A stretch of 60,333 bases of DNA. It comes from Gyrodactylus bullatarudis (taxonomy: Eukaryota; Platyhelminthes; Monogenea; Gyrodactylidea; Gyrodactylidae). The DNA lies in assembly GCA_012064415.1 (NCBI GenBank), contig SSNU01000083.1, positions 103,602-163,934 of the forward strand, read 5' to 3'. The notes under the pieces were generated by a model. It did not search any database. It was not told where the DNA came from and worked only from the letters and a program-made list of their open reading frames with translations. The translations under genes and the position numbers were made by a program. Positions 22,254 to 34,150 of this stretch are shown piece by piece. The number at the start of each line of letters is the position of its first letter. Positions within the stretch are counted from its first letter, which is position 1.

Positions 22254-24110
22254 AAAACCCATGAAAGCCGATGACATCTGCTCCCTGATCCTGATGACAG
22301 TCCAGAATATAGACTTCAAATTCGACGGCTCACACTTCCGACAAATAGATGGCGTAGCAATGGGAACCCCACTAGGACCAATCCTCGCGGACCGATTCCT
22401 AGCATCCCTGGAGTCGACAAAAATGCAAAACATCATGAACAAGTCCCATTTATACTTACGTTATGTTGACGATACTTTCCTCCTCCTAACAGATGATCAA
22501 AACCCAGAAACCCTACTGAATGAACTCAACACAATCCCCCCGCGTCTGAAGTTCACAATGGAGATATAATCAAACCACACCCTGAGCTTCCTAGACACAC
22601 TGATAGAAAGATGTCCTTCAACGAACAGCTTCACATCAAAACTCCACAGGAAACCAGGTATCCCAACAAAATAAATGCCCTTCACCAGCTTCTATCCCAT
22701 CGACACCAAAAGAGGCCTAGTTCATGGCGAATTTCTTAGAATAAACCGCATTGTATCCACCCATCTCCAAGGAGAAGAACGGGAACGCACATTCAAACTT
22801 TTCGAACTAAGCGACTACCTGAAAAAATTCATCCGCAAATATGCCAAAGCGAAGAGAAAGACAAACGCCCCGATGAAGAAAACAGTGACAAACACATAGT
22901 ACTCTCCCTTCCGTTCAAAGGTGATGTCCCGAACACCATACTGAAGAACGAACTTGGCAAAATCACCAACAATACCTACCCGTGGAAAAAACTCAGGATC
23001 CTCTCAAAAACAACGAAACTCCTAAACGACAAAAACAAAGATCCAACCGACTGGAAATCCAAACAAAATGTGGTCTATGAGTTCAAGTGCACATGTGGTG
23101 AATCCTACATAGGTATGACAACTAGAAGCCTGTCAGCTCGAATGAAGGAACACCTCAACAAAAACAATGACACATCCTCGGTACAAGCTCACATAAGAGA
23201 AACTAACCACTCAGCAGGCTTCGAAAACTTCAAAATAAGATACGTCACTGACCCAAAACTAAGCAAGCACAAGTCAAAACGCATCCTAGAAATAGTCGAG
23301 GCAAAGCTAGTGAACGAAGAACAACCAAAACTGTGTGCTCAAAAAATCCTTGGAAGACAACTAGGTTTAACAGGAACCAATTTCCATAAATCTCGAAAAG
23401 TCCTTCAAAAGGTTGCCAAACTAACTAACTCAACACGACCAACAAAAACAGGCCCAATTCCAGCACAAAAATCACCAAAATCAACATCAGTTGACTTCAC
23501 AACCTCTGGAAGAACGCCTGAACCAAAATTCACATCAACTCAATTGCCTAACCCCACCTCACAGAGAAACAAAAACACAAATTCCGCCCCCACAACAACC
23601 AGGGTAACAAAAACTCCAACCTCAACATTAGTTGATAAACAATCCCAAAAAAGTTGTGACGAAACACTCATCCTAGCAACCATGGTCCCCCAGAATGACA
23701 ACCAGCACACAGACGGAATCGCCAGAACTCGTTTCTTTTCACAACCAGAAACATCCACCCCATCAAGAAAAAGAAACGCTTCAATTTCACCCCAGCAACA
23801 AAAGGGAAAACAGAGGAAAAAGATCCCGAGCAACAACAAGAGCATACATGACTACTTCAAGCCGAATACATGAGGAACACACTTCAACCCCATTAGCAAA
23901 TCAAAGATGAATGAAAGCGATTGGTCAGAATTTTGGTGTACTTTATTCATTGATAATCATGTATAAATATTAGATGTCGGTGTAAGGTCTGATGAGAACC
24001 GACGAAAATAAAAGCTTTTATTCACCTTAAACTCGTCGTTCTACTAACAAGCATGACTAGCAGTCAGCAAAAAACTAACATTTTCCAAGAAATAAGGCAG
24101 CTTATGATCA
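22254..24110 (+). mobile_element. Penelope-like element 5: RT, GIY-YIG and Pro/Thr-rich tail
   Basis: The RT part starts mid-domain (from about 22261) with DGVAMGTPLGPILADRF and motif C YVDD (LRYVDDTFLLL). Stops interrupt it at about 22569 and 22674. The GIY-YIG part is open at 23070-23873: VYEFKCTCGESYIGMTTRSL, then RMKEHLNKNN, with the conserved E and N further on. It is followed by about 150 residues rich in Thr, Pro and Ser with a TSTLVDKQ block, and the C-terminus is KSIHDYFKPNT. The plus strand is clearly richer in C than the surroundings. The 3' region holds a well-formed hammerhead motif at 23976-24034. 5'-truncated and disabled in the RT. Confidence 0.85.
23976..24034 (+). ncRNA. hammerhead ribozyme motif of PLE 5, best-preserved copy
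   Basis: Core CTGATGA at 23989-23995, eight-base spacer, GAAA at 24004-24007. Stem III is the self-complementary AATAAAAGCTTTTATT (24007-24022), then C at 24023 as the cleavage-site base. Stem I pairs TGTAAGGT (23981-23988) with ACCTTAAA (24024-24031), with one mismatch. The predicted cut falls between 24023 and 24024. Stem II is reduced to about one pair. The palindromic stem III suggests action as a dimer, as reported for small hammerhead variants associated with PLEs. Confidence 0.75.
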
Positions 24111-24254
24111 CAAATTATACATATGTGGTGGTTGGTATCTAAGAAGATGATGTGGTAGGCAAATTCATGTATTTGATGAGGACTGTATAATTGTATGATA
24201 ATGCAATATATCAGGAAAAGGCTAATAAAAGTCCATTAGATAGGAAGAGGAGAG
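24111..24254 (+). repeat. direct repeat, right copy, flanking PLE 5
   Basis: 144 bp matching 22111-22253. It is followed by the rest of the candidate LTR, so this copy is in its original context and the left copy is cut off after gagag. Confidence 0.85.
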
Positions 24255-24494
24255 ATTCATAGTTTTGACGACTTACCACGAGGTGTACACAGAGAAATAT
24301 GAAGTGTGTACCCACGTGATTGAACAAATTAACCTCCATTGATCTTATTGGTTAATAAGGGTTCTTTAATATGATTGGTCAATAGAGATCGTGTACATAA
24401 GAGTTTGTATTTTACATTATTACTATTGAGTAGCATTAAAAGTAAATAAGGTTTTTAAGGAACATTAAAAGGTTGTGGTAACTATGCTGTTACA
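24124..24494 (+). mobile_element. candidate solo LTR
   Basis: 371 bp starting TG and ending CA (TGTGGTGG to TGTTACA), flanked by CATA on both sides as a possible 4-bp target duplication. No coding part of an LTR element is next to it. The call rests on the TG-CA ends and the short duplication only. Confidence 0.45.
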
Positions 24495-24542
24495 CATACA
24501 AGTAAAAGCTCTGTACTGACACGGCTTGTGTGAAATAGAAAA

Positions 24543-25808
24543 TTGACTCTATATAAAATCTATCTACATGTTACAGTGATTCTGGAAACTTATGTGAGTC
24601 TGCAGACTCTCCATATTTTTATCTTTTTGAAAGCTCTATTTAGAAATTATATTTAATCTACATTTGGTATTTTTCAATAGCTTTAATTTATTAATATAAC
24701 TACTTTTTTTTAAATTATGATCACAGCTTATTTTCGAATTTAATTCAATCAGTCGAACTTATTCCTAAATATCAAGATGGCAAAACTATTATGCTGTATT
24801 TTTTTACCCAAATAGATAATAAATGTTGAAACCATTGCCAATACACTAAACTCTCTAAAAATGTATGACTGGAAAACCCAACGCACAAAATAAATTCAAT
24901 GGCTTACTCATGAGTATTATAATGAAAATATAATAAATTTATTTTAGATTTGAGAGATTTTAGGGCCGAAGATGGATTAATTTTTGGTCAAATTTGATGA
25001 AATTTTGAATTTACACTAAACGTTCCAGAACCTTCGCTTAAGTAATAATAATAACAAAACCAAAAAAACAGCATTGGAAAAATAAACGGGGGTCTGTAAC
25101 TAAATTCTGAATGATTTTTTCCCAAATTCATTTGAAAAACTAAAAATGAAATCATATGAACTTTAAACTCGTATAGTTTTTAGCCAGAGTTATATTTCTG
25201 GCTGCGATTTGAGGAGGTGTAACAATTTGTCATTCTGCATCTGATGGTATTATTTTTATGCTTAAAAAATTATTCTTATTATTACTTGAGCTAAGGTTCT
25301 GGAATGAGGTTGAGGAGAAAGTGCTATCTACGTTTAGTGTAAATTCAAAATTTCATCAAATTTGTCCAAAAAATTAATCCATCTTCGGCCCTAAAATATC
25401 TCAAATCTCAAATAAATTTATTATATTTTCATTATGATACTCATGAGTAAGCCATTGAATTTATTTTGTGCGTCGGGTTTTCCAGTCATACATTTTTAGA
25501 GAGTTTAGTGTATTTACTTATTAGCTTAAGTAAAGTCAAAGGGTATACTGGAAAATTTGGATTAATTCACCAGTCATACCAATCCATATTACTTCATTGC
25601 ATGTCTAAAGTCACATATTTAGATAAAGCATCGCTTTCAAAATTTCTGAGTTCGATAATGTAAAGAAGAGACTTTAAACAGTGTAAATTAGGACTTAAAT
25701 GAGGTATTGTTCATGAGATTCGAATAAATTTCTGCTTGGGTATCGTTAATATAATAAATTATTTTTCTCAATAAATGTATATAAATAAGGGGTTTCTTTG
25801 ATAATACT
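24543..25808 (+). repeat. segmental duplication, copy B
   Basis: Partner of 19851-21489. It is interrupted by the TA-flanked MITE at 24844-25510, which is absent from copy A. Its right edge (about 25808) is followed by about 200 bp leading to the start of the CAP pseudogene. Confidence 0.85.
24844..25510. mobile_element. 667-bp MITE with about 200-bp TIRs and TA duplication
   Basis: The ends are CACTAAACTCTC and GAGAGTTTAGTG, with TA on both sides (24842-24843, 25511-25512). The arms match for about 200 bp. Copy A of the segmental duplication shows the uninterrupted site (ccaatattta). A TA duplication fits a Tc1/mariner-type non-autonomous element. No coding sequence. Confidence 0.85.
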
Positions 25809-26005
25809 GAATGATTGATTGATATCACACAAAAAGAGAGTGACGGTGATAAATCAACTTGAGGGTAATTCTATATGATTTGCTTACAGAATATAATCTT
25901 ATGATAGGTAAAACATTGAACAATAAATTTTAATTAATTCATGACCGTAGTATTTAAGGTACTCGTCTGTTACTAGATAATTGCTCGGGATTTTAGTTTC
26001 TTTAA
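25809..26005 (+). promoter_or_regulatory. 5' flank of the CAP pseudogene
   Basis: Contains the block caataaattttaattaatt (from about 25920) shared with the flank of CAP gene 1. The remaining ~85 bp up to the ATG are only loosely similar between the two. It marks the upstream edge of the CAP duplication. Confidence 0.45.
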
Positions 26006-27095
26006 ATGAAGATCTTGATTTTAATATCTGTTCTGAGCTATGTCACCCGTGCTGACTTAGTGCATCTGACATAGTCACAGCTCACAATCAATTTAGAAAA
26101 GCCTTACTGGATGGAACAGAAACACGTCAACCAAGAGCAGCTGCCATGCCAATGCTAGAATGGGATCCAATAATTGCCGCTAATGCGCAGAAATGGGCTG
26201 ACAGATGTGTCTTTGGCCATTCAACAAATGAGGCTCTTGTTATACCAGGGTATCCAATGATTGGAGAGAATATTGCTGCTGGCAGTACCTCTGATGGCTT
26301 CAAGTGAGATGAACGTTGTTTAGAGCAACCACATCTTGGTACAATGAAATAAACGAATATGAATATGATACTGGGAATTGTAGAGGTGTTTGTGGTCATT
26401 ACAATAAGGTTGTATGGGCTAATTCTGTCAAAATAGGCTGTGGAATAAAGAGATGTGAGGATTTATTTGGAGGCATGACCGGTGACTTTGTTGTATGTCA
26501 GTATAGTCCAACGTAAGTTGCATTATTCTTTATTCAACAGTGGAAACTGGGATGGTGAAAAACCGTATATAAAATCAAATGATACATCGCTTTTTAGAAC
26601 AAGCTCGTCTGAGAATATCTCGACAACTACAACAACGACTACAACTACAACTGCCGCTCCAGCTATTGTTTTTGATATCACAGATGACATGGTTTCAATT
26701 TACAACAGCTACAGGAGGAACATTCTAAACGGAGTGGAAAAAAGGGTACCTCAAGCACAGTCTATGCCTGATTTGGTTAACGATACAGCTTTAGCGAATT
26801 CAGCAATGAAATTTGTAGAAAAGTGTGGATTTGATCAGCCAACTAGATCGGATTTATATGACAAGCGTTTTCGAGTAGCTGGCTATGTTTATGCTTGGTT
26901 ATCTTCAACTAATCAAGAGTGAGTTTAAAGTTTAAATTGTATTTTATTAACTTCATATACGCATTACTTCTATTTAACAGATTATTAAACATATACATTT
27001 ATACCATGAATAAGCAAATATTTTTTGTTTTATCATTTAATTATATAGGGCCTGAAGAAATATGACCTATAAATTCATTTATTGGCGCTTATATG

Positions 27096-29015
27096 ATATG
27101 CTGCAAAGATCAATTATAATAATTATTAATTACGAAGTAGAATTTTTTACAATGCTTTTAGACAATAAACCTACTAGCAAATTGTGGTCACTGGTAATTA
27201 CTATATCCATATGAATTCTAACTTGATGGAGATTGTCTTCTAACAACAAGATGTTAAAATAGAAGTAAAAGATATATTAACACCAAATACGTATTTCTTA
27301 AAGGATCATCAGTGATATCACTTTAAAAATGATAAGAGTTAAATAACTGAACGAAAATAATAATTTAAAATTTTGAAAGAGTAGGCTTGAGTAAATCCTT
27401 ATGAATCAAACTTAACAATCTCTGTGTTTTAAATACAATTGAAAATTGTATATTATTATAACTTTGATCGATGAGATTATTGAGTTTTCTTCTTATATCA
27501 TTACTGAAACCATCTCCTTTGAAGTTAAACTTGATGAATAGAGTAATTTTATCCACCTCTTCTGTTTCGACAACCTCATCTCTAACCATAGGTTGATTGA
27601 TGAATTCGTCCACAAATTTAGCCGGATAACCATTTTCCATCAAACATGACTTCAAATTCTCTATTTCATTTGTCCATTCTTCAGGACTTGCGATTCATCT
27701 TATCCTCTTCCCTATACCAATTACTAAGCCAATTTTATGAGATATAGGACTGAAACTAGCATAATGAAGATACTTCCCGTTATCAGTCTTCTTCTTATAA
27801 ATATTTCTTAAAATTGATCCATCTTCTTTTCTGGTTAGTTTGACGTCTAGGAAACTCAAAATAACATTCTATTCTCTTTCCATATTGATGAAATGAGTTC
27901 AACTTGAAGAAAAAATAATCTATCAATACATCAGGTTTTATCAGAATAAAAGTTTTATCTACATATCTAATGTAAACATCAGTGAAAGTATTGATAGTTT
28001 CTGACATCTTATTCATTTCTTACCAACCTAAAAAGATATCAGCTAAGAGAGTACTAAGAGGTGATCCCATAGCTATACCATCTTTCTGAATAAACAATTT
28101 GTTTTGAAATGACAATGGGACATTAGTAAAACAGATTTTAATGAGAGACGCAATCTCATTACTTTGCATTTCAAAACCATCATGCTCATCTATGAAAGCT
28201 TTAATGATAGTAAGAGTCTCCTCTTTAGGTATAATAGGAAATAGTGAACTTGCATCTAAAAAACCATTTCATTTGAACCTATATTTAAATCTTTTTCTCA
28301 ATCGACAAATTAAAATGTATATTTAACAACATATTTAGTATAGTAAGTATGTAGAGGTTTTAAGATACCAATAAGCCATTTAGCTAAATTATGTTGTCGA
28401 CATGACGGCATACCCGAGATCAGCCGAATCAGAAAAACTTCAGGAATTACATTATAGATAATTATCTATAATCTTATGTGTCTTCGGATGTAGATATAAT
28501 CTTGGCATCCTTGTGTGCTTCATTGCTATAGAATTTCTGGTTTTATCAGATATTATATTCCTATCAAATAACCCCTTAACTATCTTATACATGGATCGTT
28601 CCATGGATTCCATTTCTTTATAATATGTTGTTCTATCTCTCCTAGTATTAACAAATTTACTCTCATCTGAGAGAAAATCGAAACCTGCTCTAAAGTAATC
28701 ATCTTTATACATTATAACTATTCCCTTCCTCTTATCAGGATTCGTAAGAAAAACTTTTTCATTAGATTTCAGTTCTTTCAATGCTACAAAAGTAAGTAAA
28801 CTAGATCTTAGAGGTTTTCGATCAAAACTTCTATAAATAGTTAAAAGATCAATTTTAAACTTCTCTGTATTTGAATTGTCTTTGCGATTCTTAGTTAATC
28901 CTAGTTCATATATTAAACGTTCAAAAGCCGCTTTGTCTTCTCAAAGATGTTAGAATTCGGATAAGCAGGTTTCAAATCATTCACTTCTTCTATGATGTGT
29001 TGCAAAGATCAATTA
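27096..29015 (-). mobile_element. Penelope-like element 4, degenerate, with flanking 24-bp direct repeats
   Basis: Minus-strand pieces in order: 28781-28452 (IVIMYKDDYF, then MPRLYLHPKTHK, the N-terminal RT fingers), about 28140-27795 (KDGIAMGSPLSTLLADIFLG, then RYVDKTFILI with the second Asp of motif C changed to Lys), and 27655-27365 (linker). Many stops intervene. The GIY-YIG part is missing. A direct repeat of about 24 bp (atgctgcaaagatcaatta type) occurs at about 27096-27120 and 28992-29015, on both sides of the coding part. It lies in intron 3 of the CAP pseudogene. Inactive. Confidence 0.8.
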
Positions 29016-29985
29016 ATACTATCCAATTTCCTAATACACTATATCAAAAAAAATTATTCAGACAGAAATATAATTTAAAAAATTTTACATATTAAAAAAA
29101 CCACACAAAATGTATGGAAAAGCAGAATATTGCCTATCATAAATTAACTCTTGACGTATGACATATATAAGCAAAAACAAACTTTTAAACTTTGGTTCTG
29201 GATAAACCACTGTATTTGTTTTGAAAAATCCTTTAAATCAAAATCTAACTTAAATAACTTTTTGATGCACTAGTTCGTCAAGCGAATTAATTATAATATT
29301 ATCTAGACTCATAAGGAAGATTTAGAAACAAGCATTTATCTTGTCTGAAGTTATCGGACTCAAAGTTAATTATCTAACTCAAGCTCGTTATAAAAATCTA
29401 AAAAAAAATATTTTTTAGAATAGCAGAAACCTGGTATAGCAACATTGATAATTATCATTATGAGGGGAACAAATGCGATTCTTACTGTGATGATTTCAAA
29501 CAAATGATCTACGCAAAAACCAGAAAACTGGGTTTTTGCCAAAAAAGATTGCGATGGATGGGACTATATGGCTTGTCTCTATGACTTTGTTCTCTCTTTA
29601 GTGATGCTCTTTGACTTACAGAGCCAATCAGAATGTAGTACCGTATGAAGAGAAAATAATTCCGTATGAAATGTCACCATTCGCTGTGGAAATTCTTGAG
29701 GGTCATAACAAATACCGTAAACTAGCTTTTGATGGGATGATACCAGGACAACCTAGAGCTAAAGTCATGCCAAGTTTAGTATGGGATCAAAAATTAGCTA
29801 CAACTGCTCAAAACCAAGCTGATAAATGTGACTTCTCATCTACAAGCCGTTGGAACAGAGATACTAGATGGGATTGGTTTGCAGAAAGTATGATTGGTGA
29901 TCCATACTATGTAAATGCCACGAAGTAAATTTCGAATTTATATCTTATCAACATACTAGCAAAGTTTGATCACAGGTCATTACTA

Positions 29986-30045
29986 TATCCGAGCCCGAGT
30001 CTTCAACGTTGTGAGGCAACGCTTCTAACAATAGAACCTTTGTTT
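29986..30045 (-). repeat. tRNA-Val-like SINE head, left inverted copy
   Basis: On the minus strand, aagcgttgcctcacaacgtt resembles the anticodon arm region of tRNA-Val(CAC), and a ggttct block precedes it. The rest of the cloverleaf does not close well. It pairs as an inverted copy with 34590-34650. Read as a tRNA-derived repeat, not a working tRNA. Confidence 0.45.
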
Positions 30046-30579
30046 ATCTCCTATTACTAAATACTCACATACAGTCAATTTCACACATGACGAGTCGAGT
30101 TATCTTTTCTCCCCTTTCTCGTTTTTTTATTATACTAAACCTGTCAGCCAATGATATTGCTCCATTGCAACAACCAATGAGAACAGACTTTCCTTCTCAA
30201 CATTTTGTGTTTCATTAATTTAGTTCTAAATTGGTTTTTCATATGAATTCTCAAATTTTGATTTATTAAGAAATCAATTCAAGTTAAATTAAATATATTC
30301 AAAATCGTATACATTAGAAGCAAAGCTTCTTCGACTTTTTTCACTAGTACTTCTTCAATTATATTTCTTCTGTCTTCTTCTCGTGTTCGATTCATAATGA
30401 TTGAATTGTTTGGCATTTTTAATCTGATGTATTTTCTAACTGTATATTCAGACCTTTGAAGAGCATGGGCCATTTACACAATAGAAAATCCATCTTTAAA
30501 AAGCTTCTTACATAATCTTCTACTGGAAATATTCATCTGCTTTGTTTTAACCTAAATCGAGATTAAATTATATTAGTCT

Positions 30580-32540
30580 CACATGAGGAAACCCTAAATG
30601 GATAAAAGTTGAACAAATGAACTTACAGGACAGTAATCTAGTTATTCCGTTCCGTCCAGTACTGGATCAGAGCCAATCTGCTACACACAAACTAGCAAAG
30701 TGGTTGGTAGAAATTCTAACACCGATGAGAGAGGAGATCTGTAGATTTTCGCTGAAGGATTCTTTCGATTTTGTGGACAGAGTAAAGGATTCAAACATAA
30801 AAGACCTCAAAATGGTTTCTTTTGACGTTTCATCTCTATTTACAAATGTACCACTAGAAGAAACGATCAAATTCATTTGCGATTATGTAAAGGTGAACAA
30901 AGTAAAGTTTCCTATCTCATTTTACTGGGTCCGGAAGCTTTTAGAATTATGTTGTAAGAACATAGCATTTTCTTTCAATAACCAAATCTATATTCAAAAA
31001 GATGGAGTTGCAATGGGATCTCCCCTGGGACCATTACTAGCGGATCTATTCCTAGCCAAGTTGGAAAATGACATGCTTAAACCGATGATCGAAAAATGTG
31101 ACAGCTATTGGAGATTTGTAGATGACACCTTACTACTAATCAAGAAGGATGTAGATGAAAATATTCTTCTGACCCAATTCAATACTGCCCACCAAAATAT
31201 ATGTTTCACTATGGAAAAGGAAGAAGAAAATGGTTTGCCCTTTTTAGAGATCTACATGAAAAGAATGGAAGATGGTACCATCAGTAGGTCTATCCACAGA
31301 AAGAAGACTTTTACGGGAAAATTGATGAATTATAATTCATTTGCCCCTTTAAACTACAAAAGAGGTTTAGTGAAATCCTTATTTTTTAGAACTAAAAAGC
31401 TTGTTTCGGATCAGAATTGGGAACAGGAGAAAGAGAAACTCATAAAGGTATTTATGAGCAACAATTATCCAAGACAATTCATTCTTAATAATATGGATTC
31501 TAATGATGAGGACAAAAGAGAAGAGGAAGAGAGCCAACACATTTATCTAAGAGTGCCTTTCATGGGGGACAACCACAGCACTTTCTTGAAACAAAAAGTG
31601 AACCAGATATTCCAAACATCGTTTCCTGATAAGAAAGTCAGATTCATTTTCAAGACAAATAAGATGTTTACTAATGAATCTAAAGACTTATTGGATTATA
31701 GTAAATCGTCATTTGTAGTTTATAAGTTCAAATGTCCTTGTAAAGAAGAGTATATTGGACATACAACTAGAAGACTAGAAGACAGAGTTGAGGAACATCT
31801 CTACACTGGTAACACGGCCATAAGAGATCATGTTAAAGTATGTAACAAAAAAGCTTCCCCATCGAACTTTTATATCCTCTATAGACAAACTGGGAAGAAT
31901 GTCAATACTTTGAAAACCGCCGAAGCCTTCTTCATCAAGAAAGAAAACCCTAGCCTATGCAAACAGAAGAAAATAATAAAACCGCTTGGTCTTAATTGGC
32001 CAAATGTGAACAATAGAAATGCATCCTCAGGTCAGGCTAGTAGCCAACCTCAAGAATCAAGGAAAAGAATGAGGCGTTCAGATGTAGAAAATAACTCTAA
32101 CAAAATTACCAAATACTTCAGCCAACAAAATTGAGAGTGAAATCTATAGTATCCCTGACTTATTACATGTGTTCCAACATTATTATTGTTATCATGATGA
32201 TCAATGCTATATACAATGTATACTTTACACAGACCCCATATATAAAGATTACACTACACTCTAAGTTTATGCCTGACCTTGTATACTTTCATATCATATA
32301 TGCATGAGAAATGTGACCCACCCTAGGGTGGGTAGTGGCAATCATCTCAAAAGCCATACAATTATGAAAATGTGATAACTCGACAGACAATGCAAATGCC
32401 CTCCAACCCTGATCATTATGAGAGCCAATCAGATTTATATATATTTTTCTTTGTTTTTTACTATATATTTGGCATGTAAGAGGCTGAAGAGTATGCCTGA
32501 AATAAAGCGCTTATTCTTCAAAAATTTTCTCGGCATCCTT
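30580..32540 (+). mobile_element. Penelope-like element 3: open 505-codon RT plus GIY-YIG frame
   Basis: Open from 30617 to 32134, the longest uninterrupted PLE frame here. Residues 69-79 are motif A (FDVSSLFTNVP), 130-140 motif B (GVAMGSPLGPL) and 167-170 motif C (FVDD). GIY-YIG follows: VVYKFKCPCKEEYIG at 367-381 with C373 and C375, then R386, H405, C409 and E436. The C-terminus is SRKRMRRSDV, a short linker, then NKITKYFSQQN. PLE proteins prime reverse transcription at a nick made by the GIY-YIG domain. The fingers and N-terminal region (a few hundred residues) are missing, so the copy is 5'-truncated near 30580. It is inserted in the pogo-like composite. Confidence 0.9.
32471..32520 (+). 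ncRNA. hammerhead-like motif of PLE 3, divergent
   Basis: CTGAAGA (32484-32490), eight-base spacer, GAAA (32499-32502), near-palindromic AATAAAGCGCTTATT, then C. Position 7 of the core tolerates any base, so the A is acceptable. Stem I is not well paired. The upstream GGCAT (32471-32475) and spacer ATGCC (32493-32497) are exact complements. Confidence 0.4.
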
Positions 32541-32926
32541 TCTTATTTATTTAAATGATTCATTTGTATTGATGAATCAAAGAGATAAATTTGACAATTA
32601 TTTAGAAGATGGAGGACTCTTTTGATAAATATTAAATAAGGGGATGATGTGTTCACGAAAATAGCACACTTGGAGGTTCATAAACAATCAAATTCTATAA
32701 TCCATTTAATCATATGATAATATCCATTTTGTTTCTTGTCAATGCTCTTCACCAACGCCTTTGGATATCGCAGTTTTAAGTTTCTTCGTTTTAATATTAA
32801 AGGATTTGAATCTTGATCAGTGAAATTAATTAGCTGGAATGCTATAACAAATGTATTTTCATAAGAGACAGAAACATTGTTAAGAATAAAACTCTGTTAT
32901 TGAATCACTGACTTCAGGATGAAGCA

Positions 32927-33357
32927 TCACTTGTTTATCGAGTTGAATTTTTCTGGCCATTTTCTAAAGAAATTGTAAGAATTAAAACTTACATTTCGAT
33001 ACTGAAGATTTTCAGATTTTGCAAGCTTCCGTAAATAATCATCGCAAGCCTTAAATTTTTTGAGATTAAGCGCAAGAGCTGAATCAATGACGATAGATTT
33101 AAGTCTGGCACGATCAATTTGTTCACCTTGACTTTGAATGAAATCCAATTTCGATGAATGTTCTTCTTTAATTGTTCATATTTAGATTCTTTAACAACAT
33201 TATCAATTTGTTTTTCGGTTCTTAATACATTTTGAATCGTAGGTACAGAAACCTTGTATATTTTAGCCAAATTTCGAATTGAATGTGAATCAGAGAGAAA
33301 AATGATCTCCTTTTTTTGTTCTTCTGTGAGCTTTGTCATTGTAATGATGCAAAACAT
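32927..33357 (-). pseudogene. CENP-B/pogo-type DNA-binding domain of a transposase
   Basis: Minus strand, two frames. At 33357-33150, KLTEEQKKEIIFLSDSHSI is followed by NLAKIYKVSVPTIQNVL, a helix-turn-helix of the CENP-B N-terminal type. After a frame change, 33148-32927 reads QGEQIDRARLKSIVIDSALA and FKACDDYLRKLAK, like the second CENP-B type DNA-binding domain. The catalytic half does not follow on this strand in readable form. One frameshift separates the two helix groups. Confidence 0.6.
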
Positions 33358-33744
33358 GAGGAGTTACTTAAAACCAGAGAAGCTCTAAACTGATTGGTTC
33401 AAAAAATAGGAAATGTACAAGGTACAATATACAATGTAGATCGAGTTAGGTTATAATTACAAAGAGACAGTTGAAAATTATCACCTAAAACAATGAAATC
33501 ACAAAAATTTCAGCATGCAGAGTCCCCTCCCACACATAAATCCAAATCAAAGGTTAAAAAAACACAATCAGCATGTTGGCTGAATAAACATGATGCCGTC
33601 AAAGTTATTAATACCCAACATATTCTATGGGGGTCGATGGTTTTATTTGGTGTCAAGATCTTTAGTATTAATGACTTGGGCAGAACCAAAATTATTATTT
33701 GTTTAAGGCCTAGATTTTCATGGTTTTCATACGAAGGGGATTGA

Positions 33745-34150
33745 ACTAGTGATGATTTTTTACATGGTGTTAAGAAACCTCGTTGCTTAACTAGAGAGGA
33801 AATAGACATATTGAATTATAAATCCTCTAAAAAAGGATGGATGACTCGCGAGATATTCACCTCTTTTATCAATGATTGGAACACCAAGTTGAGATCCGAG
33901 AAGAGAAAAATAATATTATTCATGGACAAATGCAAATATCGCAAATTGATAAATGAGAAGATATATACGGAAAAAATTCCAATGAATGATCTGAAGAATG
34001 AATCTTCAAGCCATAAAGGAAAAAATTTATTTTATTAGGAGTTTTCTAGAGCTAGAGAAAAGATATGGTTCTTTAGAAGTGCTCGAAAATTTGGAAATTG
34101 TTAAAGATTCTATGAATTCTGCTTCTAATGTATACGATTTTGAATATATT
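33745..34150 (+). pseudogene. pogo/Tigger-type transposase catalytic fragment
   Basis: Plus strand: HGVKKPRCLTREE, then GWMTREIFTSFINDWNTKL, then KRKIILFMDKCKYR, matching the KNPRCFK..W-T..IF..WL..ILLL-DN order of DDE transposases related to jerky, Tigger and pogo. The usual DN after the hydrophobic strand is DK here. A stop lies at about 33744, and another at 34038 before the C-terminal VYDFEYI-like end. It reads divergently from the DNA-binding half at 32927-33357. Confidence 0.6.

Noticed and set aside
23540..23845. Minus-strand open frame antisense to the PLE 5 tail
   Set aside because: It is the shadow of the Thr/Pro-rich plus-strand tail, which has clear homology to other PLE tails. 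A similar shadow exists at 47504-47836.
33493..33744. Separate protein-coding gene on the plus strand
   Set aside because: It lies inside the pogo-like composite directly before the catalytic fragment and is best seen as decayed transposase or junction sequence.
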